DNA from: Nageia nagi
Taxonomy: Eukaryota > Pinophyta
DNA: 64,000 bases
NCBI GenBank assembly: GCA_050084985.1
Contig: JBITNC010000001.1
Location: 48,794,001-48,858,000 of the forward strand
Direction: 5' to 3'
Each line of letters opens with the position of its first letter. Positions within the stretch are counted from its first letter, which is position 1. A program made the position numbers and the translations under genes. The notes under the pieces were generated by a model. That model was not told the DNA's origin and did not search any database. It saw only the letters and a program-made list of their open reading frames with translations. This document shows positions 34,332 through 46,400 of the stretch, one piece after another.

Positions 34332-35852
34332 TGTAGATTCCTACAAAATAAATTCTTTATTAAAGCCTCGGTATACCTTAATTTCAACCATGGGTTCATT
34401 CTTAGATTCTCTGGAGTTTTTTTGGAGCGGATAACGTAGCTCGGGATCAGAGTAAAGTTTTCCGGAATGAAATGGTGATGTGGCGGAGAATAAGATATTC
34501 ATCTTTCGGCAAGGACCAAGTTCCGGAAAAGACGAAGTAAGCACAAGTGTCTCTGGGAAACAAAGCATTCCGGATATATGAAGATGACATCACGGAAAAG
34601 AAGAAGCTCATAATTGCAAAGGAAACCGGAGTCCGGAGGAGATGACGTCAGCAGGTAGCGACTTAGTATCCGGAGCCATAAAGGAAAACATTCCGAAGGG
34701 AAGAAAGATGACGTCACAGGCGAAACGACGTTCACATTTTGAATAAGAACCGGAGCCCGGAACAGATGACATCAGCAAAGAGAAACTTAGTATCCGGAAC
34801 CAGCGGGCGGGAAATTCCGGAGATTCAAAGGTGACGTCACAAGGAAATATGAAGTTTGCATTCATAAAGCAAACCGGAGCCCGGAATGGATGACATCATC
34901 AAGGAGTAATTTAGTGTCCGGAGCCAGTGAATGAAGAAGTCCGGAGATTCAAGACTGACGTCAGGCGAAGGGTAAAGATTAACATTTGGGATTCAGACCG
35001 CGCCCAGAGGAAAATAGGCCGCAAGGAAAGATCGAAGAGTCCGAGTTGGAGAATTGAATATTCCGGGAGAGAAGGAAGTCTGCAAAATACCTGAGTGCCA
35101 TCATCAGGGAACCGAATCGTCGGCGATCTGCCCAATTTTGTAACAGTCGGCCAAGTGTCATATGTAGGTGATATCAGTTCAAGAAGGCCAGAATCTTGCG
35201 GCCGTTTTGTAAACGTTTCTATTCTGTAATCCTGTAACTGTTATTAACACAGTATAAATATATGAAAATAAAGAGAAACTGGGGTCGGAAGCCTAGTATT
35301 GCCCTTTTCATTTGTTCTCGAAGACCTGTAGCTTCAGTCCGGTACTATGAAACCATCTTGACCTTTCTTGTCTAGCACTCGTAATTGTTATTCTTAATTT
35401 GGTTACATTGTGGCAGCTTAGCTTGTTTCCTGAGTAATAGTTGCGGGTTGCTAGTATAACTGTGTCTGCTACATGGTAGAGTAGAAGCTGGGGAGCTATT
35501 CAGAGAGTGAGGACTTGTTCTGTGGCTGCGACACTAGATTCAGGCCAAGGTTTCGCACACTGCGAAAGCCCGCGCTGAACTAGTGATCTACCCCTTTGCT
35601 TTCTCTCTCGTTACCCTATCCTTTTACTTCCTTTCTTGTTACCCTATCCTTTTACTTCCTTTCTTGTTACCCTATCCTTTTGCTTAAATCTCTCGCTCCC
35701 TACTCTTTTTATCTCTTTCCTGTTACTTTTTCTCTGCCCAATGGATAAGGAACCGGCCTTCTCCGGAGATCAGGCTGCGTCCTACAGTCTGTTCGTGAAC
35801 TACTTTGGTTAAGATTGTTCCAGGCGCACATATTACACAATCTCAATCAACA
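34332..35852 (+). repeat. Right (3') LTR, 1521 bp
   Basis: Offset 7030 from the left LTR and identical by eye apart from T at 34554. No strong polypurine tract abuts it: the preceding 20 bases are CCCTCAGAAGTCGCCATAA-like, unlike the A/G-only tract expected. Confidence 0.95.
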
Positions 35853-35857
35853 GGTAT

Positions 35858-37970
35858 AAAGGATGCAATCTTGTCTCTAAGCTGCCTTCAAGATATATGA
35901 TGGATTTGTGTGCTCCAATTATAATCTTTTAATACCTATAATAGAACCCTTAAAAACTCTCCAAATAGTAGATAAAAATAATCTATTAAAGATCATGAAT
36001 AAAGAGGATTCATGGTATAGGTTTAGGCTAGCTTGCTTAGGTTAATTTATGGTGAATTTTGACTCAATCAAGGTTTCTTAAGACTCAATTGATGAAGTTT
36101 ACAATACCTAATAATATGAATGCTCAAATTTCTTGGAGTTTAGAAATATCAGGTGTTCAAAAGTAAATTAGACTAGAAGTCTCAAAATGATCTTTCAACT
36201 ATATTTTAGAAATAATTATTTTAGGATTAGTATGCTTAATGTCTATACATTGATCAACTGCAAGATTAGTATTTCGATTAGGATATAATGAATTTTGAAA
36301 TTTTTTGTCAATAATGTATTTTTACCTTCTAATCATGGTTATGTGATAAATGGTCATGGATTTGAAAAAATGTTAATTTTGATGTTATTGAAAATGATTA
36401 CTATATTAGAATAAAAATGCAATTTTAGGGTATCGATAATGTCTACTAGGGAACTCACAATAACATCAAATAGAAATCCACTTTAAAGACTATTTGATGT
36501 ATGTGTAAATTCTATTATAAATCTACCAATTTGGTGCATTCTTTGAGGATATTGGGAATGGTGAATTGATTCGGTTGGACTATTATTTTTGTTTATCATA
36601 CTTCATAAAATAATGTCAATGTCTATTGTGGAAATCCATATCTTTGGTAGACTTCCATAGTTGACATCTATACATATAATTCCATTTTGCATAAATTTGT
36701 GTATGGATGAGATAAATTCAACTTTTATGCAGTTGATGATTGAATGAAGAAGCTTACCCTTTGGAAGGGATTGTTGGTGATGCAAGTTTGCATGAGTTGA
36801 AGATATATTGAAGAGTGTAGGAAGTATTATGTATCTATATTTGTAGTAAGAAAAATGTGCATTATGTGCTTCAACCACCCATATCAATAGAGTTATATGA
36901 GAATGATATTCATATCAATGTAGAGATTATAATTTTTATGGGTAAGTGATTAGATTGTATGATTAAAATGCTAGCAAAAAAAGACCATTATCTTACAAAA
37001 AAACTAGTTGAAACCATGAACACATAAAAAGGTTGTTGGAAATTGGAAATCATCACACTTAAATTTGACAAGAAAATCCAACCTCAAATTTCAATTTTGC
37101 AACTCTCTTCCCAAAAACATAGCCACCACCATGTTTCATTAATGTCAAATGTGACCACATTTCTATATTCATATTTTTTGGGAATTATGGGTCATCTAAT
37201 TTTGAATCTTTTCATATTTTGTTCATTTCTTTTCTAGTTATTTCACATTTTAGTTGTTGTGTTCTCTCTAGGATGTTATGTATTTAATTATTAGCTTGCT
37301 TATGTAATTAGGTTGATTATATTATACATCTTTCTGTTAGCTTGGTGTGAGAGCCCAAGGGAAGTGTAGTGTTGGATGATATTCTAACTAAAACATTCAA
37401 GATTTGTACATATTTGATATAATATTTATATATTTAGTTCCATTATAAGATTGCTCCATTTTATATTCATAATTATGATTTTGGATTTCCTTCATTGTTG
37501 AATATTGTTTAAGGTCACACTATCAAGGTTGGTTCTCAAGTGCTTCATCATATCAAAGAGTTTAAGGGAATCTTTTTTGGTAGTTTAAATTCCATATCCT
37601 ATATTCCAACTAGGGCACTCACAACCACAACATTTGAAAAATCATATCCATACCTTCTTCTAGAGATTCCATGGTAGCACATACTAGAAGAATATCAAAA
37701 AAGGTTTCAAAATAGGGCTTCCATTGTATAAAATGTTGGATGAATATATGAAATAATTTTATAGTACAAAATTACACTTGAGAATTGTATCTACTAAAAA
37801 GTATCTAGAGCTATTTTAGAAAACCCATGTATATCCTATGATCATTGTACTCCATGAGACTGCAAGGAAGAAGAAAATTGTGAAGGAGCGAAAATAAAAA
37901 TGAAATATGATACTATGTGAGAGATTGAAATCCACTTGCTCATATTTGTTTAATTTTTTATTTTTTGGTT
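35858..37970. other. AT-rich intergenic DNA, nothing recognised
   Basis: No supported coding frame, RNA gene or repeat boundary in this stretch. Confidence 0.45.
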
Positions 37971-37974
37971 ATCA

Positions 37975-38136
37975 TTAAGGGGAAGTTTTAAACCACATCT
38001 TTGTGATTTATGGGATGGTTTAAAACTATATCATGAAAAATTACCTCTAAAATACCAAATTGAGATAAGTAAAAAATATCACCTTAAAACTGCCTCAAAT
38101 TGCTTACCCTTAAAGACCATTTTTTTATCTAATGTC
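37975..38136 (-). mobile_element. CACTA-like transposon right terminus, copy 2
   Basis: Aligns with 23850-23993: TTAAGGGGAAGTTTTAAACC, AAAACTGCCTCAAATTGC and GACCATTTTTTTATCTAATG against CCCTTTTTTGGTCTAGTG. The terminus is eroded (CTAATG for CTAGTG). It directly abuts the copia remnant to its right. Confidence 0.35.
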
Positions 38137-39250
38137 AATATGACTTGTCCACTAAAAGTTTCTTCAAGTTTCACAAACAAGCTCTTATTCCTAATCATTT
38201 GGTTAGAATAAGCATTATCAAGATACCAAATATGATCATCAACAACTTCAAATTTATTGTAAGGAAGAGATTGGTTTCATCTTGCTCTTCATTATAATTG
38301 ACCTTTTGCTAGTTTTATTTTGTATAACATTGCTACTATGTATGACCATATTTTTTACAAAATTCATAATATTCTTTGGATTGAGCTTTGGTTTCTACTA
38401 GATGACCTACCTCTTCCTCTACCACAATTTCCTCTTCAAGTACCTAATGTACCATGACCTCTACCATGGTATCTTGAAGAAGATATTGAATTAGAGGAAG
38501 TAGATTCCTATGAAGTTGATGGCTAATTATTAAATTTGATTTTACCTTAGAATGCTTGATCAAAATTTATATACTTGACTTTTAATATTTGCTCATATGT
38601 TTGCAAGCTTATAAGCAACTCAACTAGAGTTAGTTGAGATAAGTATCTAGACTACTCAATAGCAATGGTGATAGGATCAAATTTTCTTAGAAGGATTCTC
38701 AATACATTCTCTATGATTCTAATGTCATTTAGCACCTCACCATGTGCATGAATGACATTAACCAGTGCATGATACATTAACCAATCTTGTTATCTATTCA
38801 TGAAGATCTCATTATCTCATCATCATTCATTTTTAGAGATTTAAATCCTTATATAAAAGTTTGATTTTAGATACTCTTTCTTAGAAGATCCCTTATAGGC
38901 ACTCACAAGAGTATTTTCCCATGCTACCTTTGATTATTTACATTCTATAATTTTGGGAGAGATGGACACATGTATCCCACTTTGTATGGAGAATAGATCT
39001 TTAATATATTTCTTTCTAGTCTCCAAAATATCCTTCCTCTCATTAGTTGTGAGTAGTACAAAGGTTGTTGCATCTAATTTTGTATAACCTTTGATGTAAT
39101 ACTCCACAGGTATTAAGAGACGAGAAATGTTCTCATTAGAATACTCCATAATTTAAAGTGTTCACCATTGGATATGGATTCTCAACTACAATATGTTTCC
39201 ATTATTCTAATTTTTTAACCCAATATAAAGAATCACTCTAATACCAAATG
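38137..39250 (-). pseudogene. Ty1/copia Gag-protease remnant, antisense
   Basis: On the minus strand, from about 39250 down, pieces typical of plant copia Gag appear. They include MNDDEI (position of the UBN2 domain), HGEVLNDIRIIENVLRILL followed by KFDPITIAIE, LSQLTLVELLISLQTYEQ, a Gly/Arg-rich tract (RGRGRS) and finally VDDHIWYLDNAYSNQM followed by GNKSLF at about 38150-38260. The last is the protease N terminus, with its DSGA changed to DNAY. Stops and small indels are frequent. No integrase or RT follows: the sequence ends against the CACTA-like terminus, a truncation point. Very old copy. Confidence 0.65.
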
Positions 39251-39965
39251 AAGATTTTAAATGTTAGTTGTAGCAAGATTGATGAAATGAGAGATTGTGA
39301 AGATCAATTGGTTGATTAAAATCAACTCTTTCAATGTTTTTAGTTCTTGATATACTTGGGTAGATATCATCAATATCTTTATATCAACTACTCACATGAC
39401 TCAAATGAAGTTACAAATTTTGAGGAATCTTTGTTTAAAGTTCAATCTTTGAATCTGTTGAATTTTAGCAATGTGTTGACTAACTATAATGTGTTGACCT
39501 GAAAGAATAATTCAACTTCAACAAAGTGTGTCAAACTTTATATGGTTGGAAAGTGATCTCAAAGAGATATTTCCAAAAATTACTCAATTTCCTTAATCCA
39601 ATGGGTAGAACTGCATCAAATTACCTCTAAAGTTAAGGTATTATGGTCCCTAAAATGTAGTTGGTCGATTGAATGGATATATTCGACAAAAAGATGGTGT
39701 AACTTTAGAGAGGTGAAACATAATAAATTTACACTCAAAATATAGAGTATCATATATCAACGAAATGCTATTGAAAAGGGCTTTCCAATGGTAATGAAAT
39801 TAGATTGATTAAACTTATCATGTGGTCAAATCATATTGATACAAAATCTATTTTTTATGACAACAAAGAATGATTATTCAAGAATTGAAACAATAGTACC
39901 AAAAGAATAAGGTAATAATCAATCAAATTGAATGCAAAGGGTATCATGTTATTTATGAATAAAAA
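39251..39965. other. Intergenic DNA, nothing recognised
   Basis: No supported coding frame, RNA gene or repeat boundary. It may include the eroded 5' end of the antisense copia element. Confidence 0.4.
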
Positions 39966-40300
39966 TAAGAAATGTATCCTTTGTCATCAGTTGCAGAGAA
40001 GGGCTTCCTGTGCATTGGGATTGGGACGTTTGATCGAAATTTCATGGATTACAATTTCACCCTCAAACCACTGATTGACATGAAATGCAACCATCTTCTC
40101 ATAGCTGACTTTACCGTAGGACATGCAAGGAGGGTATGAACGATAGGATTTTTAATGGAAGGGCCTGTGTGGTGGCCTACAAGAGCCCCAAATTTATTAA
40201 GCACATATCCAACACCAATGCCAAGCATAATAAGAGAATCTACAATGATGATATCTCTACTAGAGAGAAGCTGGAGGAGGTTATAATGACAACATAAATT
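39966..40300 (+). pseudogene. Short GC-richer, coding-like islet of unknown origin
   Basis: This stretch stands out from the surrounding AT-rich DNA. Two protein-like pieces lie in different frames: AEKGFLCIGIGTFDRNFMDY continuing to LKPLIDMKCNHLLIADF, then NGRACVVAYKSPKFIKHIS continuing to REKLEEVIMTT before a TAA near 40298. The break between them suggests a frameshift or lost intron. I do not recognise the family. A link to IGT/LAZY-type proteins crossed my mind from IGT and REKLEE words but is not supportable. Confidence 0.25.
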
Positions 40301-41690
40301 ACATGATTTATCCCTTCACACTAAATTGATCACTACCATCATTTTAACCTAAGTAATTCTCCATATTAAACACCTTATAAGAAATAAAAATTAAACTTCA
40401 CTCAATTTTCACCTTTTTTTATTTTATATATAATTTTAATTAAGTTATTTTATCTAAATTTAATATTATTTTTTATTACTTCAAAAACTAACAATAATTA
40501 ATATTACTATTTAATTCTATATATTAAATTAAACACAAATTAAAAACATTCAATTCCTCATCTACATCTAATATTATTTATTTACAATAAAAATAAAAAA
40601 ATTTGAAGTAACCATCTCTTCTTTTATAAGAGTAATGTTGGAAAATAATTGTTGTCTTCACTCTACTTATATGATTTATTTTCTCCGCCACATGTGAATC
40701 ATGCTTGCCCCACTCACCTTTCTCTTTCCCATCCACTGAGCTCACTTCATGCAATTTAAATTTTGTACATCTCATTGGCTATAATATAAGGTTCTTTCTC
40801 CATTTATCACCTGTAATGTTGTAACCTATGGAGACTATCCAATATATGGTTTTGAAGATGTCTATTGGTATCACAGAAAAATAGTCATTGAATTATTTTA
40901 TAATTAAAATAGAACCCTAGAGAGTGTATTTCTCTTTTTAGCTTTTTAATTTTTTTTAAAATAAATTAAATGCTACATTTGATGTAAAAGTAGTGATTAT
41001 CACATTAAAAAGATATATTTAATTATCAATAACATTTATTTTAGATATTGAATTTTTTGAAGTAATATATATGATAAAAGGTTATATATTAAACATAGAT
41101 TAAAGATTCTAATTTAACTAATTTTATAATATAATAAAAAATTGAACTATGAAAATAATCAATTTTTTATATTTACAAATTGTTCTCATAACATTAAAAG
41201 TAATAGAGTTATTATCTTCATAGGATAACAAGTAAAATAAGGAGTTTGAATATATAATTCTGAATAGGAAAAAATATTACTAACCTAGATTGTAAAATAG
41301 GAGGAATTGATGATATGATGTCCTCAAGGGAGGAATGTAGAAGAATATGTTGTTTAGGGAAATGTCTAAATTTTTGGATCATGGTTGTGTATGGCATTCT
41401 AAATTGTCCATTTAATTAATTTATAATATTTGAACAAAAAATTACATGATCCCTTGCAATCATTAATATTTAATAAAATATTTATTATTGTAGTATAAAA
41501 ATAATATGTAATAATTAATATTTTAAATCATTCTTATTTTATGAATATTTTGATCTTTTTTATACATGCATATTTTGAAATTTGAATGCTCATTAAAAAT
41601 TATATTGGAATGATTTTTAAAAGCATTTCAAATGAGAACCAATGCTTTAATTAAAAAGGAAAAAAAAATAGAGTAACTAAAAACATGGTT
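40301..41690. other. Very AT-rich intergenic DNA, nothing recognised
   Basis: No supported coding frame, RNA gene or structured repeat. Confidence 0.5.
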
Positions 41691-41694
41691 CTTC

Positions 41695-41942
41695 ATGAAT
41701 TGAGAGATAGGCAAGTTGAAGATGGGTAGTTGAAATTCTCAAGAAATGAAAGACCTAGGTTCAAGTCTCTTCGTTGCCTGTTGAAACATACCAAAAATCC
41801 TATTGAGTTGATGGTAGGTGTGAACGAGGTCGAGATTGTACCTCAAATGGATTTTGACTACATAGATGTCCCTTGATCATGGAATATAATTTCACAAATT
41901 TCTTCTCCCTCTAAAAGAGATAGCTTTCTCATAAAAAAAGAA
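41695..41942 (+). mobile_element. Candidate tRNA-derived SINE
   Basis: An A-box-like GATGGGTAGTTG near 41721 is followed by a B-box-like GGTTCAAGTCTC at 41759-41770. The element-like sequence then runs to an A-rich tail (ATAAAAAAAGAAG) near 41931-41943. It is slightly GC-richer than its neighbourhood. Target duplications were not identified and no second copy is in the window. Confidence 0.35.
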
Positions 41943-43130
41943 GATAAAACAAAAAACATAAATAACCTCATTATATCGTATCATTAAGTTAGTAAAAAAT
42001 TAATCTATGTAGGAATAGAATTAATACTATATACTTATAGAAATATAAAATCACTTAATTCTATATTAAATGATTAAGAAACCTAAAATTGGTGAACGAT
42101 AAACTCAAACATATATGTACTCCTCTTTAGCTATACTCGTTACCTGATTCCATATAAAAAAAAATTGTATCTTCCAAAGCTATTCATCTTAAGATTATAT
42201 AACTATATATTTAATATTGTTTCTTGTGTACCTTATTCACTTCTTTAAAAATATTTTATCTATGAGTTGAATTAAATTTATCACAATTTTATATAAAATC
42301 ATTCGATGTATTATAGTACTTGTCATAAACTAAAAATTGATTTGAAGTAAACCATTACAAAATTATGAAAAATATATATTACAAAATTATGAAAAATATA
42401 TACTTCCAACATAATAAAAAAATTAAAAATAATAATAATAAATTTAATACTAGTTTTGATATAACCCCTTATATATCAAAAAACACCGAGAGATATCATT
42501 TCGAGGTGCCTATCTCATTATCATTACATTGAACAAAAGAGATATCACAGTAAATAAAGTAGAAGTGCATTGGCACTGCGTGGTGGAAATGCATGGCAAA
42601 TTGAAAATCATGAAATGTGATGGAAACAATATAAACTATATTAATTTGGTATAATAGGGATTTTATGATCTTGTGTTGATTTTATTGAATAACTTTCTAA
42701 TGAAAAGAAGGCATCAACAACAAATATGTTAGACCAAACATGTAAAACTTTGTGAATTCAGAACATTTTTTGATAAAGTTTTATGCGAACAACAAGATAA
42801 GAAGCGCAAGAGAATTCAGAGTATAAATTGTATGTAAAATAAGAAATAAGAAATATTACAGTAAAAATATATTTACAATAGCAAAGAATTAACTTACAAT
42901 AAAATTAAAGTTCTCTTCTATTTTTACAATTTTTTGTTTCAACTTTGCTTATTCGAATTCACTGCATCTCTCGATTGATTTGGGAATGAATTTTTATGAT
43001 GTTTGATATTCTTCCTTCCATTTATATAATAATTTTTGAAAAGATATGTCTTTTAATATTTCAGTCGACTATATAGTTTTAATTTTAAAAAAATTATTTT
43101 CCCGTAAATTGTTTAACGAACGGACTCACA
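41943..43130. other. AT-rich DNA upstream of the GH3 gene
   Basis: No gene or repeat recognised. The approximately 250 bases 5' of the GH3 reading frame (43130-43380) are GC-richer and probably belong to its promoter and 5' untranslated region. Confidence 0.4.
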
Positions 43131-43377
43131 TACGACATTTTGCTCCCCACTCCACCCCCATGCTGCAGCTGTAGAAACGCCTCTCGACCTAAATATACTA
43201 CGTACCCATTGCAAACGGTTGCAAGGCTGCTAGCGTTCGTAGCAATACTGAGACTTTTCCGCACTGAATTTTATCGAGCAAATCTTAATGTCTTGAATTT
43301 CTTCGTTCTGTCAAAAGTTGATGTGACCCTCAAATAAGAACGATACATTTGTCCAAATTTGCAAGCTGGGAACTGGT

Positions 43378-43392
43378 ATGGATAAGAAGTGA
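43378..43392 (+). other. Four-codon upstream ORF at the GH3 start
   Basis: ATG GAT AAG AAG TGA ends exactly where the signal-peptide frame opens, but in another frame. Either it is a true upstream ORF, or it marks the original start codon displaced by a two-base insertion. Confidence 0.5.
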
Positions 43393-43442
43393 GGAAGAAA
43401 ATCAATATCTGGATCAGAGTGTTAGTTGGTTTGATCGTTCTA

Positions 43443-46400
43443 ATGGCTGCTGTATCTACACAGTGGGGATCCTGCAATGGATGTTTTGATGGGAGGATTG
43501 TTGAGAAGGTTTACAAAGATAGCAGCCAGCCAGTTGAAGCAAGAGTTGAGGATTTGTTGTCTAGGATGACTTTGGCTGAAAAGATTGGGCAAATGACTCA
43601 GATAGAACGTGCTGTGGCAAGTCCTGCAGTCATCAAGGATCTCGGAATAGGTGCGTATGCATGAATTCAGAAATTTGAACTGCTTTGGATTTGATTGAGA
43701 GATTCTTGAGTGTGAAGACATGGGTGTTTCACTGCACTTGTTTGGAAATTGGTTGCTTTCTTTTAAAAATATTATTGGGAATTTGGTAGCATGTGAAGCA
43801 GGGTGGTTGCCTTGCATACAAGTTTTGGGTGTTACCTATATTTCAATGGGGACTCTTGTGTTTTTTTTTTTTTTTTTCAAATCTAAACTAAGGAATTTTT
43901 AGATTCCCTGTATTAGCTAGGACTCAAAGCGACATCCCATTGGAGCTTTTCTGTTAACCAACTGACCTCTTGTTCATCTCTTTAGAGCCACATACCAGTT
44001 TGAGCAGACAACGCTGACTCTGATACCATGTTGAAACACATGGAGTAGTTAGGATTTGAATCTGTCAGCCCAAGAATTTTGGTAAAGGAACATTACTACT
44101 GGATCCTCATAAGTGTCTTTTTGTGTGTGTGGATTTTGAAGACAATCATGGTGACGATCTCATGAAATTATGGCACATATCACCACCAATGAGCTCGGTG
44201 TTGAGCTGTCTTCTTATGCAGGGTAATTCTCTAGAATGTGCGTAGACCTTTCAGTAGGATCACTTCGAATCTGAGATGAATAACATTCCATAAGAATTTT
44301 TTGTCTTATGTTTGTTCATAGGACTTGAATCTGAGGACTTTTGTTTGTACATTGGGTATCTTGGGAATGTGCCAGAATGTTATAATTGTTACCCACCCAG
44401 ATTGGTATAAGAATTTTGAGTGCTTCTTTCATTCATTAATGAGAGGACTTAAATCAAATCTGAAGGGTTTTCTCTATCTGATTATGATTGAGGATGTATT
44501 GGAAATCAACAAAACATAAAGATTGTTTTCTTCCCATTTTGGTATAACAACTTCTATAACTTTGGCTAGGTATTTCACTGGAGTGCTTGAAAGTTATCTT
44601 TGAGTATCCAGAGAATTGTAGCAAACTTTGATTATATCACAAACTCTTATCATGTCTTCATACATTGATGAAGATGTAAAGGGTTTTGTATATGCTGCTT
44701 GTTTATAAGAATATAATACATTGGGGATAGGTGGCTCATAGTAAATACCATTGATAGTACTAATGATGGTATACACATATTTTATGATTGTTCTCTCGAA
44801 TGAAATAGGATTTAAACTACAAAGTTTTTGTAGATGCTGGTCATGCTCAAGTATATATTGCTATGGGGATATCATGTTCTCATGATGATGTAAGTTTTGT
44901 TTATTTTCATTCAGATATGGGAATTTAAATTGCACTGGTTGTACAAATCACATATATTTAAGGTTGTATTTTACTGGGTGTAGGTGGCGTCTAATTATTT
45001 TATAGTATGTTAGTGCCATCCCTCAGAATAGTACTATAATTACTAATGGTATTTTTTATATATTGTAAATGGGAAGGGTTTTTTATATGGGCACCCAAAA
45101 CCTTTTTTGACATTTACATCAGGCTAGGAAATATTTGATCCTATTTATTGTATAATACATTTTCAAAAAACTACTTGGTGGACCAAAAATTATTTACAAA
45201 TTACATATTTCCTATGGAAAAATACATATTTCAGGATTTTGGTAGCCTAACAATTGGCTACCAGATGTAAATTTCCTTCCAAGTTTCCTTTAGGGATTAG
45301 TTCTCAAGTACAGTTTCCTTTAGGGATTAGTTCTCAAGTACAACTAGTTTGTAGCCTTAGTTTTCTTTGTATTTGGAAGGATTTTTTTTAGCTGTCTTTG
45401 GGCTCGCTAGCCCAAACTTTTCTAGAAGGCTCTATTTGCCATTGGCTATGTCTATATCTTTTTCTTTGAGCGTTTTCTGATTTGGTTCTCTTTACTTTAT
45501 GTTTCTTTGCTACATTTGTGTTTCTAAGAGCGCTTCTTGTTGATCAGATTAGTGTTGAGTCTCGGATGTAAAAGCGAGCTTCTTGATTGGTGTCGGAAGC
45601 TGCCAAGTTTGATGCACTAGGCATTGTGTTGTTTTTCTTGTTTCTCATGATTTAGTCTAGATTGTAGCTAGATTTTTCTTCTTGATTGTGATCCACGCAT
45701 TATCTCCTTGAGCATTTGTAGTATCTGATTTCCTTTCTACCTCTGAAGTTTTTGGTGTATTATTTTGTAACCGAATTTGTTGTTGGGTCCCTTGACCTTC
45801 AGGCTTCGATATTCGGGTTGGTAGCCTTCTATTGGATTTCACCTTCTTCCAAAACTTATACACTCTCTAGAGCAAATCTTAGGCTTGCTTTGATTGCCAT
45901 GTTTGCTTAGGATTTTTCAAATTTTGGTTTGTAGCCTTCCATTTTGGGCATTTTCATAGAATATGTCCTCCATGAGTGAATATTGGGCAAGTCATATTGT
46001 TCTCATATTTAATTTGTTGATGCCATACTTCTTTTTCTGTGAGAAGTTTGATTTGTTTCGGTAGACTTTTTTCAAAGTTGACTTGCACACAAAAGTGAGC
46101 TTCCAATAAGGGAGATTTGGCCTTGCTAGCCGAGTTGATGGCTATCAAACATCTAATAGAGATGACAATTCGTTCAATTATATTTTGATACCAAAGTTTA
46201 AAAGGGGTTTTAGGAAGGCTTACCTAGAGTGGAGTAGAGAGGATTTGCGTAGACAAAGGATTGAAGCCTGGTGGCCATCGATCTAGAAACAATTCTCTTT
46301 TACTAAAGAGGTCCTATGATTAATACCATATTTGTCATTTGCATTTGCAAAATTATACATCATGAAATGGTTTGGCATGACTATGACTTCAATGTCTCCT

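Larger units (their letters stand above)
27302..35852 (+). mobile_element. Young non-autonomous LTR retrotransposon with gag and a giant ORF of unknown family
   Basis: An 8551-bp element with two 1521-bp LTRs (TG...CA) and the 5-bp target duplication GGTAT at 27297-27301 and 35853-35857. By eye the LTRs differ at one base only: C at 27524, T at 34554, a CpG position. Between them are an intact Gag ORF, an intact ORF of about 1000 residues and a 150-codon ORF, all sense. There is no protease DTG/DSG, no RT YxDD and no integrase motif, so it must use enzymes of another element. It is richer in GC than its surroundings and its reading frames are not decayed. It fits the class of terminal-repeat elements with only a GAG domain, with two additional ORFs. 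Confidence 0.93.
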
